From Hydractinia symbiolongicarpus (lineage: Eukaryota > Cnidaria > Hydrozoa > Anthoathecata > Hydractiniidae), in contig NC_079883.1 in the NCBI RefSeq assembly GCF_029227915.1, positions 14,632,001 through 14,696,000 on the forward strand: a stretch of DNA of 64,000 nt, given 5' to 3'. Position numbers and translations under genes: made by a program. Under the pieces are notes generated by a model. That model was not told the DNA's origin, searched no databases, and was given only the letters and a program-made list of their open reading frames with translations. This document shows, in pieces, positions 1 to 13,000 of this stretch (position 1 is its first letter; every line of letters begins with the position of its first letter).

Positions 1-1399
1 ATATATAATATGTAAAAACATTAAAAAATAAGAATCTATTTTTATATTTAATTTTGTAAATTGCAGGCTTAATCTTTGTTGTCATGATAAAAAAACTGTT
101 TTTGTCAAACATAAATTATCAGCTTCATATGAATTCCGCCAAAGCTAGTGACACGTGGATATAGCTTTATAAATCGTGCGCCTATAACATGAGCTGTACC
201 AGCTGAACTCGATAAAATGTTTTGTAAAAATCTAACTTTTAGAATGTCTACCTAGGTCGTAACACGTATATTGAAAATGACCCTTCCTTCTTCCCCTTTC
301 CCCTCCACCCTACCCCTTGTACAAGTAAAATTTCAATAATTACTTTGTAACCACATGGACAGATGAGAGAATGAAAAAATGATATTAACCGATTTAACTC
401 CTTTTTATTATAAAAAAAATTGTGCTAAATTTATTTTCGCACAATTGTTAATTTTACGAAGATATTTAAAGTATTTGATAGGAGTGAAAAAAAAACTGAA
501 TTGAAACCACAGAATCACTTTGGAAGAGACGGAGCAAACTGGTTGTGAACCCTGGTGGGACGGTAGAGACGTATTAGAAAATATCCCCAAATTTAATATC
601 CTAAAATTTCCATTGTTTTCGCCTTTTGTTTTTGTCTTTAAACAAGATTTCTGGCCGTCCGCTACAAAAACATGGAGCACTTTCAGATGGGAAATTAAAA
701 CTCTCTTTCGTATGGACCCCTATTTTTACATCTTACAGTTGGGTGGCCAAAAGTTATGACCATTACACGGCATGTCCTTATATGGATATCACTGCGACGT
801 CTCATCCTTCAGAGAATAACCCTGTTAGCATTACTTAGTTTTCATAATTTTAAGAGTGCCAAACACAAAAACAACTTCTGTAGTTTGCATAAAAACGTTT
901 TATTTGCAAAAAATTATCTCTTGTGCAAACCAATAACTCTCGCGAGAATTTTTGGTCTACAAATCGCACATCTGAAGATTATACGGTTGTTTTAACTTGC
1001 TTTATACAATATAAACCATTCTGCGAAAATTTTCCATTTTTGTATGCGCAAAAATACAGCATTTTTTTCCATTTCTGCGCACTTACTTCTTTCTGTGTCC
1101 TAACCTACAGTTCCTTCGTTGTTCGTTTGGAAACAGTCCAGTCCCGCTATCTAAAACTCTGAATAGACCAGACAAAAATTCGAGATAGCGCGATGTTTGA
1201 AATAAACGAGAGTAAACTGAACATTCATTTTTAAAAGCTAATTTGATTTTGACCCTAATAAAACTATCAAATGTTCGGTATCCGCAATTTTTTTTTAGAA
1301 AAATAACGTTTTTCGCAAAAATACATTATTTCGGATGACGTCATTCCGGGACGCTCAAACGCAAATATTTGGTACCGTTCAGGTTAAAAAAAATCCTTT
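1..1399. other. Region without recognised gene
   Basis: AT-rich sequence downstream of the minus-strand SOCS-box gene. Short open frames on both strands overlap each other, show no domain and have no convincing splice pattern. It probably contains the 3' UTR of the neighbouring gene near 1.2-1.4 kb, but I could not identify a clear poly(A) signal. Confidence 0.5.
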
Positions 1400-2676
1400 C
1401 TATAAATGTCTAAAATACAGATATTGTCGCAAATTTTCAGGTATGTCCAGATTTTCAATGTCATCTCTAGTTATGCAGGTTAGCAGTTTCAGACGGCAAA
1501 TTTCCTTTAACTTTGTCATTCTTGGTAATTGCCAAACCGTAAGTAAGCCTGCACTTGACGAAACAATCAATTCTTGGGAACTGGAAGAAAATGAAGCATA
1601 ATTCGCACTTACACCTTCAGAAACGTCAAAAGATGATAACACATACAGTAGGTTATACTCGTTTAGTGGTGAAAAAATATAAACTTTGGCATAACTTGAG
1701 CATACTGCTAGAAAAGCACCGTTGTTGGAATATTTTACGTGCGTTATACACTCGTTATCGTTCAGTAGGTTCAAATGTTGCTTTTGAACCTTGGCATTCG
1801 TATGATTTATGAAAAATAATGTCTTGTTGTAGCCAATTAAGATGATTTGAAAAGAACCAAATGGATTAAATGAAAATATTATTTTCTGTTTGATTCTGTT
1901 TTCCACACCAATAAGTGGCAACAAGTTTACTGTTCTTGATGTAAACTCTTTTTTCTCACAGTCACAAACATCAGTAATTGTGAAATGACCGTCTGACATG
2001 AGAAGAGCAACGTAATTTGAACAAGGTGAAAACATACATTGCATCAAGTAATCACCAGACGAAAGATGTTCACAAATTTGATCCAATTTTTTCATCCAAA
2101 AGTGTTTTAACATCAAGTTTCCTTGAACTTTCCACATAGAAAAAACACAATCCACCAATTTATTCTGCATTTTTAAGTCTGTAATGGTGACCGCATGCGT
2201 GTGGTCCACAACCAAACAAATACTTTTACCACATAAGTTACCGCCTATGCAAGGTAATGGAGTGCAACCAAACAGTTTTTCTTTGTCTTTATACGAGTAT
2301 CCAACAACAGAGAGTTGTCCTTGAAAACCATTCATTATAGCACAGCATAAGTTTCCACATGATGAAAACAGGGGGTAAGGCACAGGAGCATATGTAAACA
2401 TGCATCCTAAGTCAAATATCTTACCATCATCAATCTCCCAAACTGACAAAAAACCACACGGGATTCTACCACTTCTAACATAATGGTTGAACGTTCCCAA
2501 AGAAGTAAAAATCTGATTATCATCAGGGGCAAAGTTACAACAAATTGAAGAAAAGTTTTCGACTTCTTCCGATAAGGTTTCGCCAGCTGATTCTGTTATG
2601 TCAACTTTGAGGACAGCCTTGGGCAATGTTATTGCATCGCGTCTTTTAAACAGCCTCCATGGTTTATACCTTTTAT
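1400..2676 (-). CDS. Beta-propeller (WD40-like) protein with C-terminal SOCS box, last exon
   Basis: The terminal exon encodes about 425 residues. An open frame starting at a TTG is open further upstream to a splice acceptor (tttttatag) before position 2676, so the 5' part lies in unidentified upstream exons. Blade-like strand endings recur (FLSVWEI, FTITDV, VYIFSP, LLTVWQLP), as in WD40 propellers. The last 36 residues form a SOCS box: a BC-box (LKEICRLKL) fits the Elongin B/C-binding consensus and a Cul5-box-like segment (LDIPENLRQYL) follows. In known families such a protein is the substrate receptor of a Cullin-5 ubiquitin ligase, with the propeller binding the target. WSB1/WSB2 have this architecture, but the propeller here is divergent, so I give no symbol. 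The substrate is unknown. Confidence 0.72.
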
Positions 2677-4562
2677 CTATAAAAACAAACAGAAAAAAAG
2701 GGTAACATTATTTCATTAAAGATATAGGCTTCAAAAGAATTAAAAAGATATACCTATACTCAAGAGGACTAATGCTGGATAAATTTCCCCTGAATTTATT
2801 TTTCCAATTCGTTGGCAAAATATTTTGTTAAGTTATGCAGTATTTTTTTAGTCTAGTATATACATTAAGCTTATCATTTTTCTCTTTTTGATACTTTTTA
2901 TCTGTGAGTGTAAAAAAATACAGAGCAATAGTGAAAGTAGGTAAAAAAGGCAGGTCTCCTTTCTAGATTTATCTTCGCAAAGTGGGCCTTTGTTATTATA
3001 TCTGAAGAATTGGGACCCCAATAATTTTTCACTGGTTAATTTTTGCAAATATATATCAGGATAAATCTAAAAAAATAAAGGATAAATCTAAAACAGTTTT
3101 TTTCTGAAACAATAGCATGTAAGTTTATAACACATGGTTTATTTCAAATGGTCAATGCTCACTTTCACAAAGCTATTTATAGATCCAACAATAGTCCTTA
3201 TTGATGCTTTTAGCACAAAGCTCAGTAACTTGTATATGCTGGAAAGTCCTAATAGAGTACTAATAGGCTGCATTGTTAGCAGTCTGTGTCTATTGGGTTT
3301 TTTCTCTTTTGCCAACAGCCGTTGTTTGATGCAAACAACCGTTGGTTGATGGTCCTTTATTACCAATTGGCTGCACTTGTATATACAAACATGGCTAATC
3401 TAAGTCTTGCAAGACATGTAAATATTCAATTAAGTATCCTTTTTGCAATAAAACACACAAGGGCGCCATTTCATTGTTTTAAAAAAATTTGCTTGAAAAA
3501 AAATACTCTCTGGAAAAATCCCTTACCTATTGAAAAATTAAAAAACATATACTTTTTGGATGTAACACATTGGAACTTAATGGGATAATCTCTTCATCTA
3601 TCATCAAAAACTGTGTGGAGTAAACATATATACCTTTCCTAGTGGCCGGGGTTTTATTAAGGATACAAAATTGAAGGTGAAAGGTGTAACAAATTAACTT
3701 TGTTAAATATTCATTGGACTAGAGTAGTTCAATTGCATTTCGGGAATAGTTCAGGAATTCAGAAAAATTCAGGAATTGAGGAAAGTGCAGAAGCTTTTGA
3801 ATAAAAATGGGGAATTTTATTTCTAAGTTCCTCTGGAATTAGCCCTTGTTATAATGTGGGTGTTTTGCAGCTAGCGATACCGTCTTTACTAGGTGATTTT
3901 CTAAAAAACGACTCTAGCAACAACCTAGTAACTATGCCTGCCACATAACTTCATGGTTTTGACAATAAGCTATCCCATAAAACAACTTTATAAAAGTTCT
4001 TGCGAACAAGGCGGGCGTTACTGCAAGGTTGAGAAAAAAAGGAATCTGCTGAAACGTCCTAGTTCTGCGATTTATGTCTCAAGCTGTGATGTGAGTTTCA
4101 TGGAATTAATCTAAAAACAGATGCAAAAATTTGGAAAAATTGCTGAAGTGAATTAAAATTTTCTTAAAAAAATACTCCTGTCTAGTTTCACAATAATTTT
4201 ATAGGTTTGTTTTGTAATTAATGAATGATTAAAAAGATAACAATAGAGTATAATGTCTTACCCAAGCAATAATAAGTCTGTCAGTTTTGTAAAGTACACA
4301 AACGTAAATACTGATGAAATTGATAAGGTAGATCATAGACTTCAGGCTCCGGATTTCATGTTATAAGCCATCTAGAGTTGCCATTAAACATAGTAAAAAC
4401 ACCTAATTAAGTTGTTCACTTAATACGGACAGTTATAAGCAGCTAGCTTTTAAACCATCTCGCACGCTGAAATAAAATGAATATATGTAAATCAAAAGCC
4501 ATAAATCTACATTGTAAAAAATTCCACTGGAAAAAGCTTCTCTTGAGAAAGTTTTACGTATA

Positions 4563-4650
4563 ATAGTCGGTGGCCCGTGGAAAATCCATGTGTTTGCCCG
4601 TTCTTTTTTTAAACCGCATAGCTTAGAATCCAGTGCTAGCTCCCTCACCT
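4563..4650 (-). mobile_element. Degraded Helitron 3' end
   Basis: On the minus strand a GTGGA/TCCAC-like hairpin (one arm mutated) is followed by a CTAG-like end altered to CTAT. The 60 bases inside the hairpin resemble the short Helitron at 8683-8808. No 5' terminus was found, so this is a fragment. Confidence 0.45.
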
Positions 4651-5137
4651 TCTTCCAAAACTCTCACCCTTACCATGATTTGCTATTATAGGATTCCGAA
4701 ATTTAGGATTACCTTACTGAAATCAATTTTTGTTTTTGTTTTCCTTTTGATTTTACGCAAGCTGGCTGTAGTTAGCTTGCTTGACTAGAGGTTGGTTCTA
4801 TGGGTTTAACTTAAAAACATTTAAATAAAGAATTAACGCACGTGATGCGCTAGCAGCCATCCATTAGCCCCTACATCAATATGACAGCGAAACCAGAATA
4901 ACATTTAGGAGCTATCAATTCACACAAGGCATCCAACCAAACCCAAGACTTCTTGCTCAAATCAAAAATTTTGAACGTGAAAGTGACACCCGAGAGCCCC
5001 GCAAGTATACTCGGGACCCAGGACCCAGAAACCTGATGGCCCTAAGGACGATTTTGATTTCATTTGCTAAAACAACATGGGGATTGAACTTTTTTGATTT
5101 GATAATTATTTAGAAATGTGTAATTAGTAAATTTTAA

Positions 5138-5560
5138 ATGGTGTGCACTTGGCTCCTGAAAGCAAAAAAGCAGCGAATTTGCAGCCTTTATTGCCCCCGG
5201 TCACGTTTGTTTTTCAAAAAAAAAACAAAAAAAAAACGAGAAAAACCGCCCTTGAAAATGGTAAGATGTGGTCTTGATGACGAGTTTAACCGCGAAAATT
5301 TCTTCCTTGATTCATTGTTACTTAAAAATACGAAATTATACATTGCAACTGTTGAAGATCTCTTTGTAAGTAAAACACACAAGGTGTGCCAATATAATAA
5401 ACCCAAAAAATACATTTTCCTTGAATTCTTTTGCGAAGTGGCCCGTTATACCACACGACATGTTAACGCAAAAGAAAGTTTTAGATTACCTCTTTTGCAT
5501 TTTAAACTTCTGTTACTCAAAAATGGATGTTCTGTAAGTTCCTTTACTTATTCTGCTTAA
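5138..5560 (+). CDS. Uncharacterised 140-codon open frame
   Basis: A long frame for such AT-rich sequence. An internal ATG at 5257 opens a 36-codon stretch of balanced composition that runs into a strong donor-like site (GTAAGT, near 5368); a second GTAAGT lies at about 5535. It could be a first coding exon of an unrecognised plus-strand gene, or chance. An 85-codon frame on the opposite strand (5544-5801) lies next to it. No domain is visible and I assign no function. Confidence 0.2.
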   Translation: MVCTWLLKAKKQRICSLYCPRSRLFFKKKTKKKREKPPLKMVRCGLDDEFNRENFFLDSLLLKNTKLYIATVEDLFVSKTHKVCQYNKPKKYIFLEFFCEVARYTTRHVNAKESFRLPLLHFKLLLLKNGCSVSSFTYSA

Positions 5561-6407
5561 CAGATAGATTTACTTCGCAATGCAGCGACGAAAATTCTGT
5601 TAAACTGAGAATCATAAATTGATTAAACAAGAATTTATAGTCACTCTCATCTCCAAAGTGAGTTACTGTAATTTTTGTAATGCGGAGAGCATCTTTACAA
5701 TGAAATCCACTGTAGAAATAGCACAACACAAGATTGAATGTTCTGCTAGGATTGTTATTTAAAATTATAATCAAAGTTATAACAATCTGCGAATCAAGCA
5801 TGTAAATCGAGGTAGGACTACGACTTTAAATTTTAGAAAAAAACTTTTGCTTAAAAAGTGAATGAAACTTTTTTATTAAGAGGTCGAGCTTAGGTTATAT
5901 ACGTTCAATCAATCCAATACAGTATCATCGAAAGTTAATAACAGTGCAAGGTTGAAATTCCACTTGAACATCGTACGAGGTTGAAATTCCACTAGATCAC
6001 CGTATGTAACAATTGTTTGCAGTGTAGACAAAACAGAAATGTTTTCTGAGTTTCTCAAATAGCAATGTCATACTGTAGAAAGCGAATTTAATAACTATTC
6101 GTCTTTAAATGTGTTTAAACGAATTTCTGCTGATTGTATCATGTCATCTCTTTGATTAAAAGTGGCCAAAACGATTCTAAAAGGAGCTTTAACAAAAAAT
6201 TGTAATAAACCTTTCTCTCTCTAATCGCAGGAAAAGTTAGACTGATTTCGCTTTTTCCACAGACAGAAAAAAAAAATAAAATACTCATTTAGCAGAATAA
6301 CCAATTACACGTTTTTTTGTACGCAATTCTGTTTTTCATTTCAGCCTCAGTTGGAGACGAAATTAAATTTTTTTGACTCTCATAAAAAACTTCAAAAGGC
6401 TTGACCG

Positions 6408-6440
6408 AAACAACAACAACAACAACAACAGCAACAACAA
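6408..6440. repeat. (AAC)n microsatellite
   Basis: About ten AAC units with one GC-containing interruption, in intergenic DNA. Confidence 0.9.
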
Positions 6441-6996
6441 ATATACAATATCATGATAATTTTCTAGTTTCTCCTAAAACAGTTCTCTTGAAAAAATTTG
6501 ATTTAATATTATATTTTCATAAAAATGATATAATCACGATATTCAAAAACCTTTTATAGGATAAATTGTGAGGTATTGATACGAAGAAAAGGCGGACACG
6601 TTTTTTTTTTTAAAACGTTGATTTATATTAGCTTCAATAAGGCTAACAGCAACTACCCGCTTATCTTCTCTCCCACCCTTAACCACCATCTTGTTCTTTC
6701 AAAAATTGTGTGCAGTTGAGGAAAACGAGAAAATAAAGTAGTAAAAAAAGAAGAACGCGTATATATTTTGTAAACATAAGAAAATAATGGTTTAAATGTT
6801 TGGTTAAACATCGTTTAAGTTTTCAATGGACTGAACACCATCTAACATCCATTAAGGTTTTATAGCTACATTTTGACGCAGTGTATGCAACGGCGATATT
6901 AACCCATGATATACATAAACCAAAGAAGTCGTCATAAACATGCGCTTAAAGTCACAAAACGTTGTTGTCGTTACAGTGAATACGAGGTTCGAACGA

Positions 6997-7002
6997 TTTA
7001 TT
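6997..7002 (-). promoter_or_regulatory. Probable poly(A) signal of SPTLC2
   Basis: AATAAA on the minus strand, about 22 bases after the SPTLC2 stop codon. The position is close for a 3' UTR but acceptable for a compact gene. Confidence 0.45.
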
Positions 7003-7024
7003 TTTGTATGTTGACCACGCTGAC

Positions 7025-10000
7025 TTATTCTTGCTTCGATTTATCTGCTGCGTCTTCACAGTTCGTACTTTTTTCAGGAGAGAAGCGAGAATATTTCAAC
7101 TGCAGTATGTCTCCAACTTCATCAAGAGCAGAAATAACCTGAAATAAAGAGTTAACAAATGACAAAACATCTTACAAACAAGAAGTTAATTTGTTATTCC
7201 TATCACTTAAAGTAAAATTTGAGTACTCCTTAATTTAAACTTTACCGTAAATTTGAACCAAAATTGGCGTCGGTAGTTAACGAAAAATCAAATATTATCA
7301 TGGTATGCGCGCATTTTTGGTTGGTTTTCATAATTTTGTTGTGCCAAGCGGCTCATAAGATCTTTTACTCAAGAAAATAAAAATAAAAACAGTTCTTGAA
7401 AGAAATTGGAGTTGCCTTTGCGCGTATACACAGTTTCATCTGCGACCACAGGTTCGGTAGGGCTAAAAAGACCGAATTCCGATTACTTAACATCAAGTTC
7501 ATTGGTTGACCATTTTAAATAATTTAGACAAGTTGTTTCAGCAACATCACAACATTAAAAGAATTACCTTATCTAACATTTCCGGTGTATGGGCTGCCGA
7601 CAGACAAAACCTCGTTCTAGATTCGATGATAGGAGTAGCGGGAAATCCAACCACAACAACAGCAATACCTCGAGCTAACATCTCTCGACTGAAAGCACTA
7701 AAATTATAATAATATAGACCCGTTAATAAAACCTGACGGAGAAAATTGGATCTTTGTTCACAATTTTACAAGGCATTATTTTATAAGCAACATCATTCCG
7801 ATGCTGCTTATAAAATAATGAAATCTGCAATAATTAAACTCAGTTCCAGTTTTAAAAACTGCATGTATGGAATATACTCATTCTAAATTGTTTTACTTTC
7901 GACAAAAATGCCGTCTTTTGTGTCAATTTCCTAGCGCATGTATCGGTTCTGTATTCTGTCGAACATTTACGCTGAAACTTGTTGTTTAAATTCACGTACG
8001 AGCTAAAAAAGCACATAGCAACCTACGCTATTTTAGCTGGCATATACAACAGGATAGGAATAACCGGTGAATCGTCGTGACCGTAGATGATAAAACCCAT
8101 ATCCTTGAGTTTGTGACGAAACATTCTAAAAACAAAATTGGTAATAAGAGAAGCTAGAAAAATACGAGACCAAATGAAATTTTAAAGATAATGATCTGTA
8201 CTAACATTTTTGACCATATATAGAATAAAAAAGATAGAAAAACTCAGAAAACCCTATTTTTGGGCTAAATATTTGGGGTTTTGCCCAAAAAGGCGCTTGT
8301 ACGATTTTTTTTTCATTCATCAAAAAATGTCACTTTCTAATATTTAATGATAAGAAACTTTGTGTAAAACATCAGAAAAAACCAATGAGCAGTTCCAGAG
8401 AAAAGGTAATTCATAGGTCACTTCGCTTAGACGTGACCAAAAAGAAAAACAATAAAAACAATTCGTTGTAAGCATATATAATATACGTTCAAAGTTTCTT
8501 GCTTAACGAAACCAATTATTTTCGCGCCCCATCAGCGAATTTTACAGGTAAAGAAAAAGAGGGGAAGAGGTGTACTAAAATTTTGGGAATGTTATCATGG
8601 ACGCTTTCTAAGGTTTTTAATCAATGGGGAAGGGCGCGCTTGAATGAGTCTTTAGGGTATTCACAACAAAATTTAATATAAACTAGTCGGTGAAACGTGG
8701 AAAAATCCACGTGTTCACCCGTTCTTTATTCACCGCAATTCGTATGTCTCGCTACTGTGGTTACCATTTTGCGTGACAGACAGACGTATACGGGTATTAT
8801 AATATAGATGCATAACACATACCTAACATTATCGTGTAACTGTTTTAAGCGTCTTTTTCCTACATAAAAAAGCTTTATTTTACATATTTGGAAACTTAAT
8901 AGAGCGCAGCTCATAAGTTAGCACTTTGAATAATATCAAACAAGGTACGGTATAACTCAAAACCTCCGATAACTCGAACTTTCAGTATATAGAACAGTTT
9001 TTTAAGCATTCTTTGAAACTTCAGTGATACCTTTTTCATCAAAATTATTCGACAAGTCAGATGCCTGATAACTGTTTCCCTGGTCCCTCATACACTTGAA
9101 TAATCGGAGGTATACTGCATGTAAAAAGCAAAGACAAATAAAAAACGTGTACCTTCATTCGTTCCATCCTGTCCCAATATGCATTTCATTGACGATATTA
9201 TTTGTTGCATAACCGGTGGTGACATCGTGGCGGAATATGCTGAGCTGTACGAGTTGGCGCGGATGTGGTCAACAATGTGCTACGACACAAATTTTTTATA
9301 TTTAAATAACTTTTTTGCAAATCATATTTGCAATGGTTAAATTATCCTAATGGCCCTCGTAAAAGTACGAATCCCGTTCAAGATGCCCCTGTTCTTTCCT
9401 GTGAATAAACAACAAGGCAAAATGTTGAAAATTTAGCAAACACCGAGACAAAAATTTATTGAACCCGCCCAAAACAATTAAAACTAACAGTACCTAGGGT
9501 AGTCCTACTTACTTTTTCAGCAGCGATGTATCCTCCAGCAGCACCAAAGCTTTTAGTGAATGTTCCCATCATAATATCAATGTCTTTCGGATTCAATCCA
9601 TAATAATCCACCACGCCTTTTCCATGCGGGCCCAGTGCTCCTATACTGTGTGCTTCGTCGAGATACAAAAAGGCCTAAGTAGGAAGTTGAATGTTGAAGT
9701 AGATGGAGAGAAGGATGGAGTGAAGAAAAAAGTAAAAACCAGCAAGTACCTTGTACTGATTTTTCAATTGAATAATTTCTGGCAGCCTGACAATGGAACC
9801 TTCCATACTGTATATTCCTTCCACGACAATTATTATCCTCTTCCATGGTCGATGTGTTCGAGGTTGACCTTGTACCACTGCAGTTCGTAACACTTCTTCA
9901 AGATGTCCCATGTCTAAAATCAATATCACACAAAATTCCAGTAATATCTAAAGTAGTCGCATGGACATAAGACAAACTTGTTCACAATTGTTTACAATCA

Positions 10001-13000
10001 GCTAAAAGCTGTCTTGTTGTTTTGTCTCTGCAATAATATATTATCGTAACAAGCGAATTTTTGGGCATAATTAACGTATCCTGATTGGCTCTATGCAAAA
10101 GTGTTAAGTTGAGTTTGTATAGTTGAAAGTGACCAAACGAAAACATGACATTTTTTTCGTTACAACTCAAAATAAAAGATCAAGTTAAGTCAAAATTAAG
10201 GAATCCTGGGGATAGTGTCCAACCGTTCTTCGAGAACACATTTCCTTAAAACAAACTAAGAAGATATAATACTTGAATTTAATGAATACTCAAATTTGAT
10301 GACACAGTTCCAATATTTCTGAAGAGGTTTACTATGGGGATTTTTTAAAAAGAGAGAAAAAAGGGCAGTGGCAACCCTGTATTCATGAATAAATATTAAA
10401 CAATAAATCCGTATAAAATACAGCAACTTCTTACAAATGCCTCGTGTAATAAGTACTCACCGTTATGCTTAAAGACATACACTTTAGCTCCAGACAACCG
10501 CATTCCCAATACCAGAGAAGCATGGTTTAACTCATCGCTAATTAGGCAGCAACCAGGTCCAATAATGGAAGGGATACATGTCGAGTTAGTTGCAAATCCC
10601 ATGCCGAAGCAGACAGCTTCTGGCTTCCCTACAAATTCTGCTACAGTTTTTTCTAAATCAACTTGAAGTTGGTGCATACCTGAAAAAAAAAAGAAAAAAA
10701 AATCTTATTGAGTGTAATGAAACATGTTTGAAAATATTTGTTCATCTGGAACTCTTCTGACAAATCTATCAAACAGGGCTAAAAATCTTGTACATAATTT
10801 CTTAATTTTCAACTGTACGTATCCTTGGTTGCATTTAAAAATGCAGGAAGGACGTTATTGCACTCCAAAGTTTACCTACACATCTCCTTCTTCCATTTAT
10901 TATTGCAGATAAAAATTATTAAAATTGCTAGATATGCCTCAGCCTTTTGCCTGATAACGAAGTATTGTGTTGTCATGGAAAGCAAGAATAGGAAATAAAC
11001 ACTTACCTGTTTCTAATCTTGAGCTGCAACTGGAAATACCAAACCTATCAATAGCGTTACGAGCTGACTCAGTGCAAGGGCCCTCACATTCTCCAAACCC
11101 AAGATAATTATACGAACCCATGTTAATTGCATGGATCTTCTTCCCTGATAAACTAAGTGAGGAGAACAAAATACTTTTGAATAATTCAACTTCTTGACTA
11201 TTGGATTTCTAGGAAAAATAGTAACTTTAGAAATCGAAAAAAAATGCATGGTATAAATGTGCCCTAATGTTAATGGTACATTTTTTAACCTCTGAACGAA
11301 AATTTTTTGAACAAATTATTGAAAAGTGAATGTTACTAAATATGGCCTAAATAATACCTAATTGTAGCTAATGTATTTCCACTATGCATATAATTAAAAA
11401 ACTTTGTGTTCCCATCCTACCTGAAGTTCCAGTTGTAGTCATCACTTTCTCTTTCAAGAAGGTCGATTTCAGCACCTGCTACACTGCAGATAGGACGATT
11501 CCAACAGTCGCGAATCCTTGTGTATAAATTTCTTGTGTAGAATGCTTCAAAGTCGGAATACAACGGAACAAAACCCTAAAGTAACAACAGTAAAGTAAAA
11601 TTTATTTTTAATAGGTCAGTGAAAGATTAAGAGGTTAATATATATAAATATACTAGGGGAGGGTCCCAACACTGAAATACCAGGTTAAGCCAGCTGTACC
11701 TATGTGTCCTTGCGTTAAATGCAAGGTTGTGTAGACTAACTGTTTCACATATTCAGGTGCTGCTTTCAGTAAAGTTGTATGCTGTGTCAAAATTTGTAAG
11801 ACAATGAAAACGAATTAGCATAAAAAGTAGTTTTGTGCTAGGTATACTTGCCGATTTTCAGAATTTAAGAGAGGTCAGGCATTTCAAAAAAATAATGAAT
11901 TTTGACCAAATAACAAAGTAATATGTCCTTATTAATAGGTAATTATTAGGAGAGTGATTTAGTCAATTTTTTGTGAAATTCCAAAGGATGTCATATTTAT
12001 ATGTCGTCCCTAAATACTTAAACACACAACCTATCAAACATGTGACAAACGGGCAAAAATTAATTTTATACACACAACTGTGTTTGCAATAAAAGCACAG
12101 GGTAAAATAGCATCACAGAAATTTATTTTGGGAAACGTTTTTAAAAGATTTCTCTGTTCAGTTAAAACAGTCACATCAATTTAGTGGAATAAGGTTTTGT
12201 GAGAGTTTTTAAATTATCACAGATTCAAATAAAAACAGTATCGCTATGTTACATTACAAACTAACTGTATAGTAGCTACCAAACTGCATTCAATGAAAAA
12301 AATACTGCCAACTGTGTTTGGCTAGTGGAAGTCTTACTCTTTAGTTAGAGGTACCATACCTCCATAGCACTAGCCACAACACAAGATGCAGATCAGAATG
12401 ATTAAGCACAGCCTGGCCACTTATTTCATGAATAAGTACTCCTTATAAATAAACACCCTATCTGAATGAGTGCCCAGTCTAAATAGGCACCGATCCTTAA
12501 AAATAAGGCTTGAAACAAGTGCCCATGGGTAAATAAGCCCCTTAGGTGAAATGTGGTCTTGGTCTAAGTTATCCATAGTTCAACCTATGCAGTGTAATTA
12601 AGGTTGTAATTTCTGAACTTATTGCCACACTTCTCTAAAAAAAATTGTTTCAATTTGTGTCAAAACAGTTTTAAGTTGTTTTATTGTACTTTTATTGTAC
12701 TAAAACTGGTATAAATCATTTCACCTTCGATTTAAAAAAAAATGATGATACAATCTTGTTTCAATTAAATGTGAAATGATGGTGGCAACAGTTCCTAATC
12801 AGACAAACAATTAGCAAAACTATGCTTCGTTTTAAAATTACTAAAAAGTTGCTTAAGGCATGGTCCCAAATTGGTGGCAGAATCTTTATCTCTGGTTTGC
12901 AAGTACTATAAAATTTCTATATATTACTATCACTTTCAGATCAATTATTCACAAAGATATAGCCAAAATGCCTGCGGACAAAAAAAGGATAAAAAAATCA

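Larger units (their letters stand above)
2677..7024. other. Intron/upstream region of the SOCS-box gene and intergenic DNA
   Basis: More than 4 kb without a gene I can support. The missing 5' exons of the SOCS-box gene should lie here on the minus strand, but none could be matched by phase (the exon before 2676 must end with one extra base). The region holds a degraded Helitron end near 4563, a 140-codon open frame at 5138-5560 and an AAC microsatellite. Confidence 0.45.

Noticed and set aside
7690-7720. Helitron-like TATAATAATATAGA word next to SPTLC2 exon 10
   Set aside because: No hairpin or CTRR partner found at a reasonable distance; AT-rich coincidence is likely.
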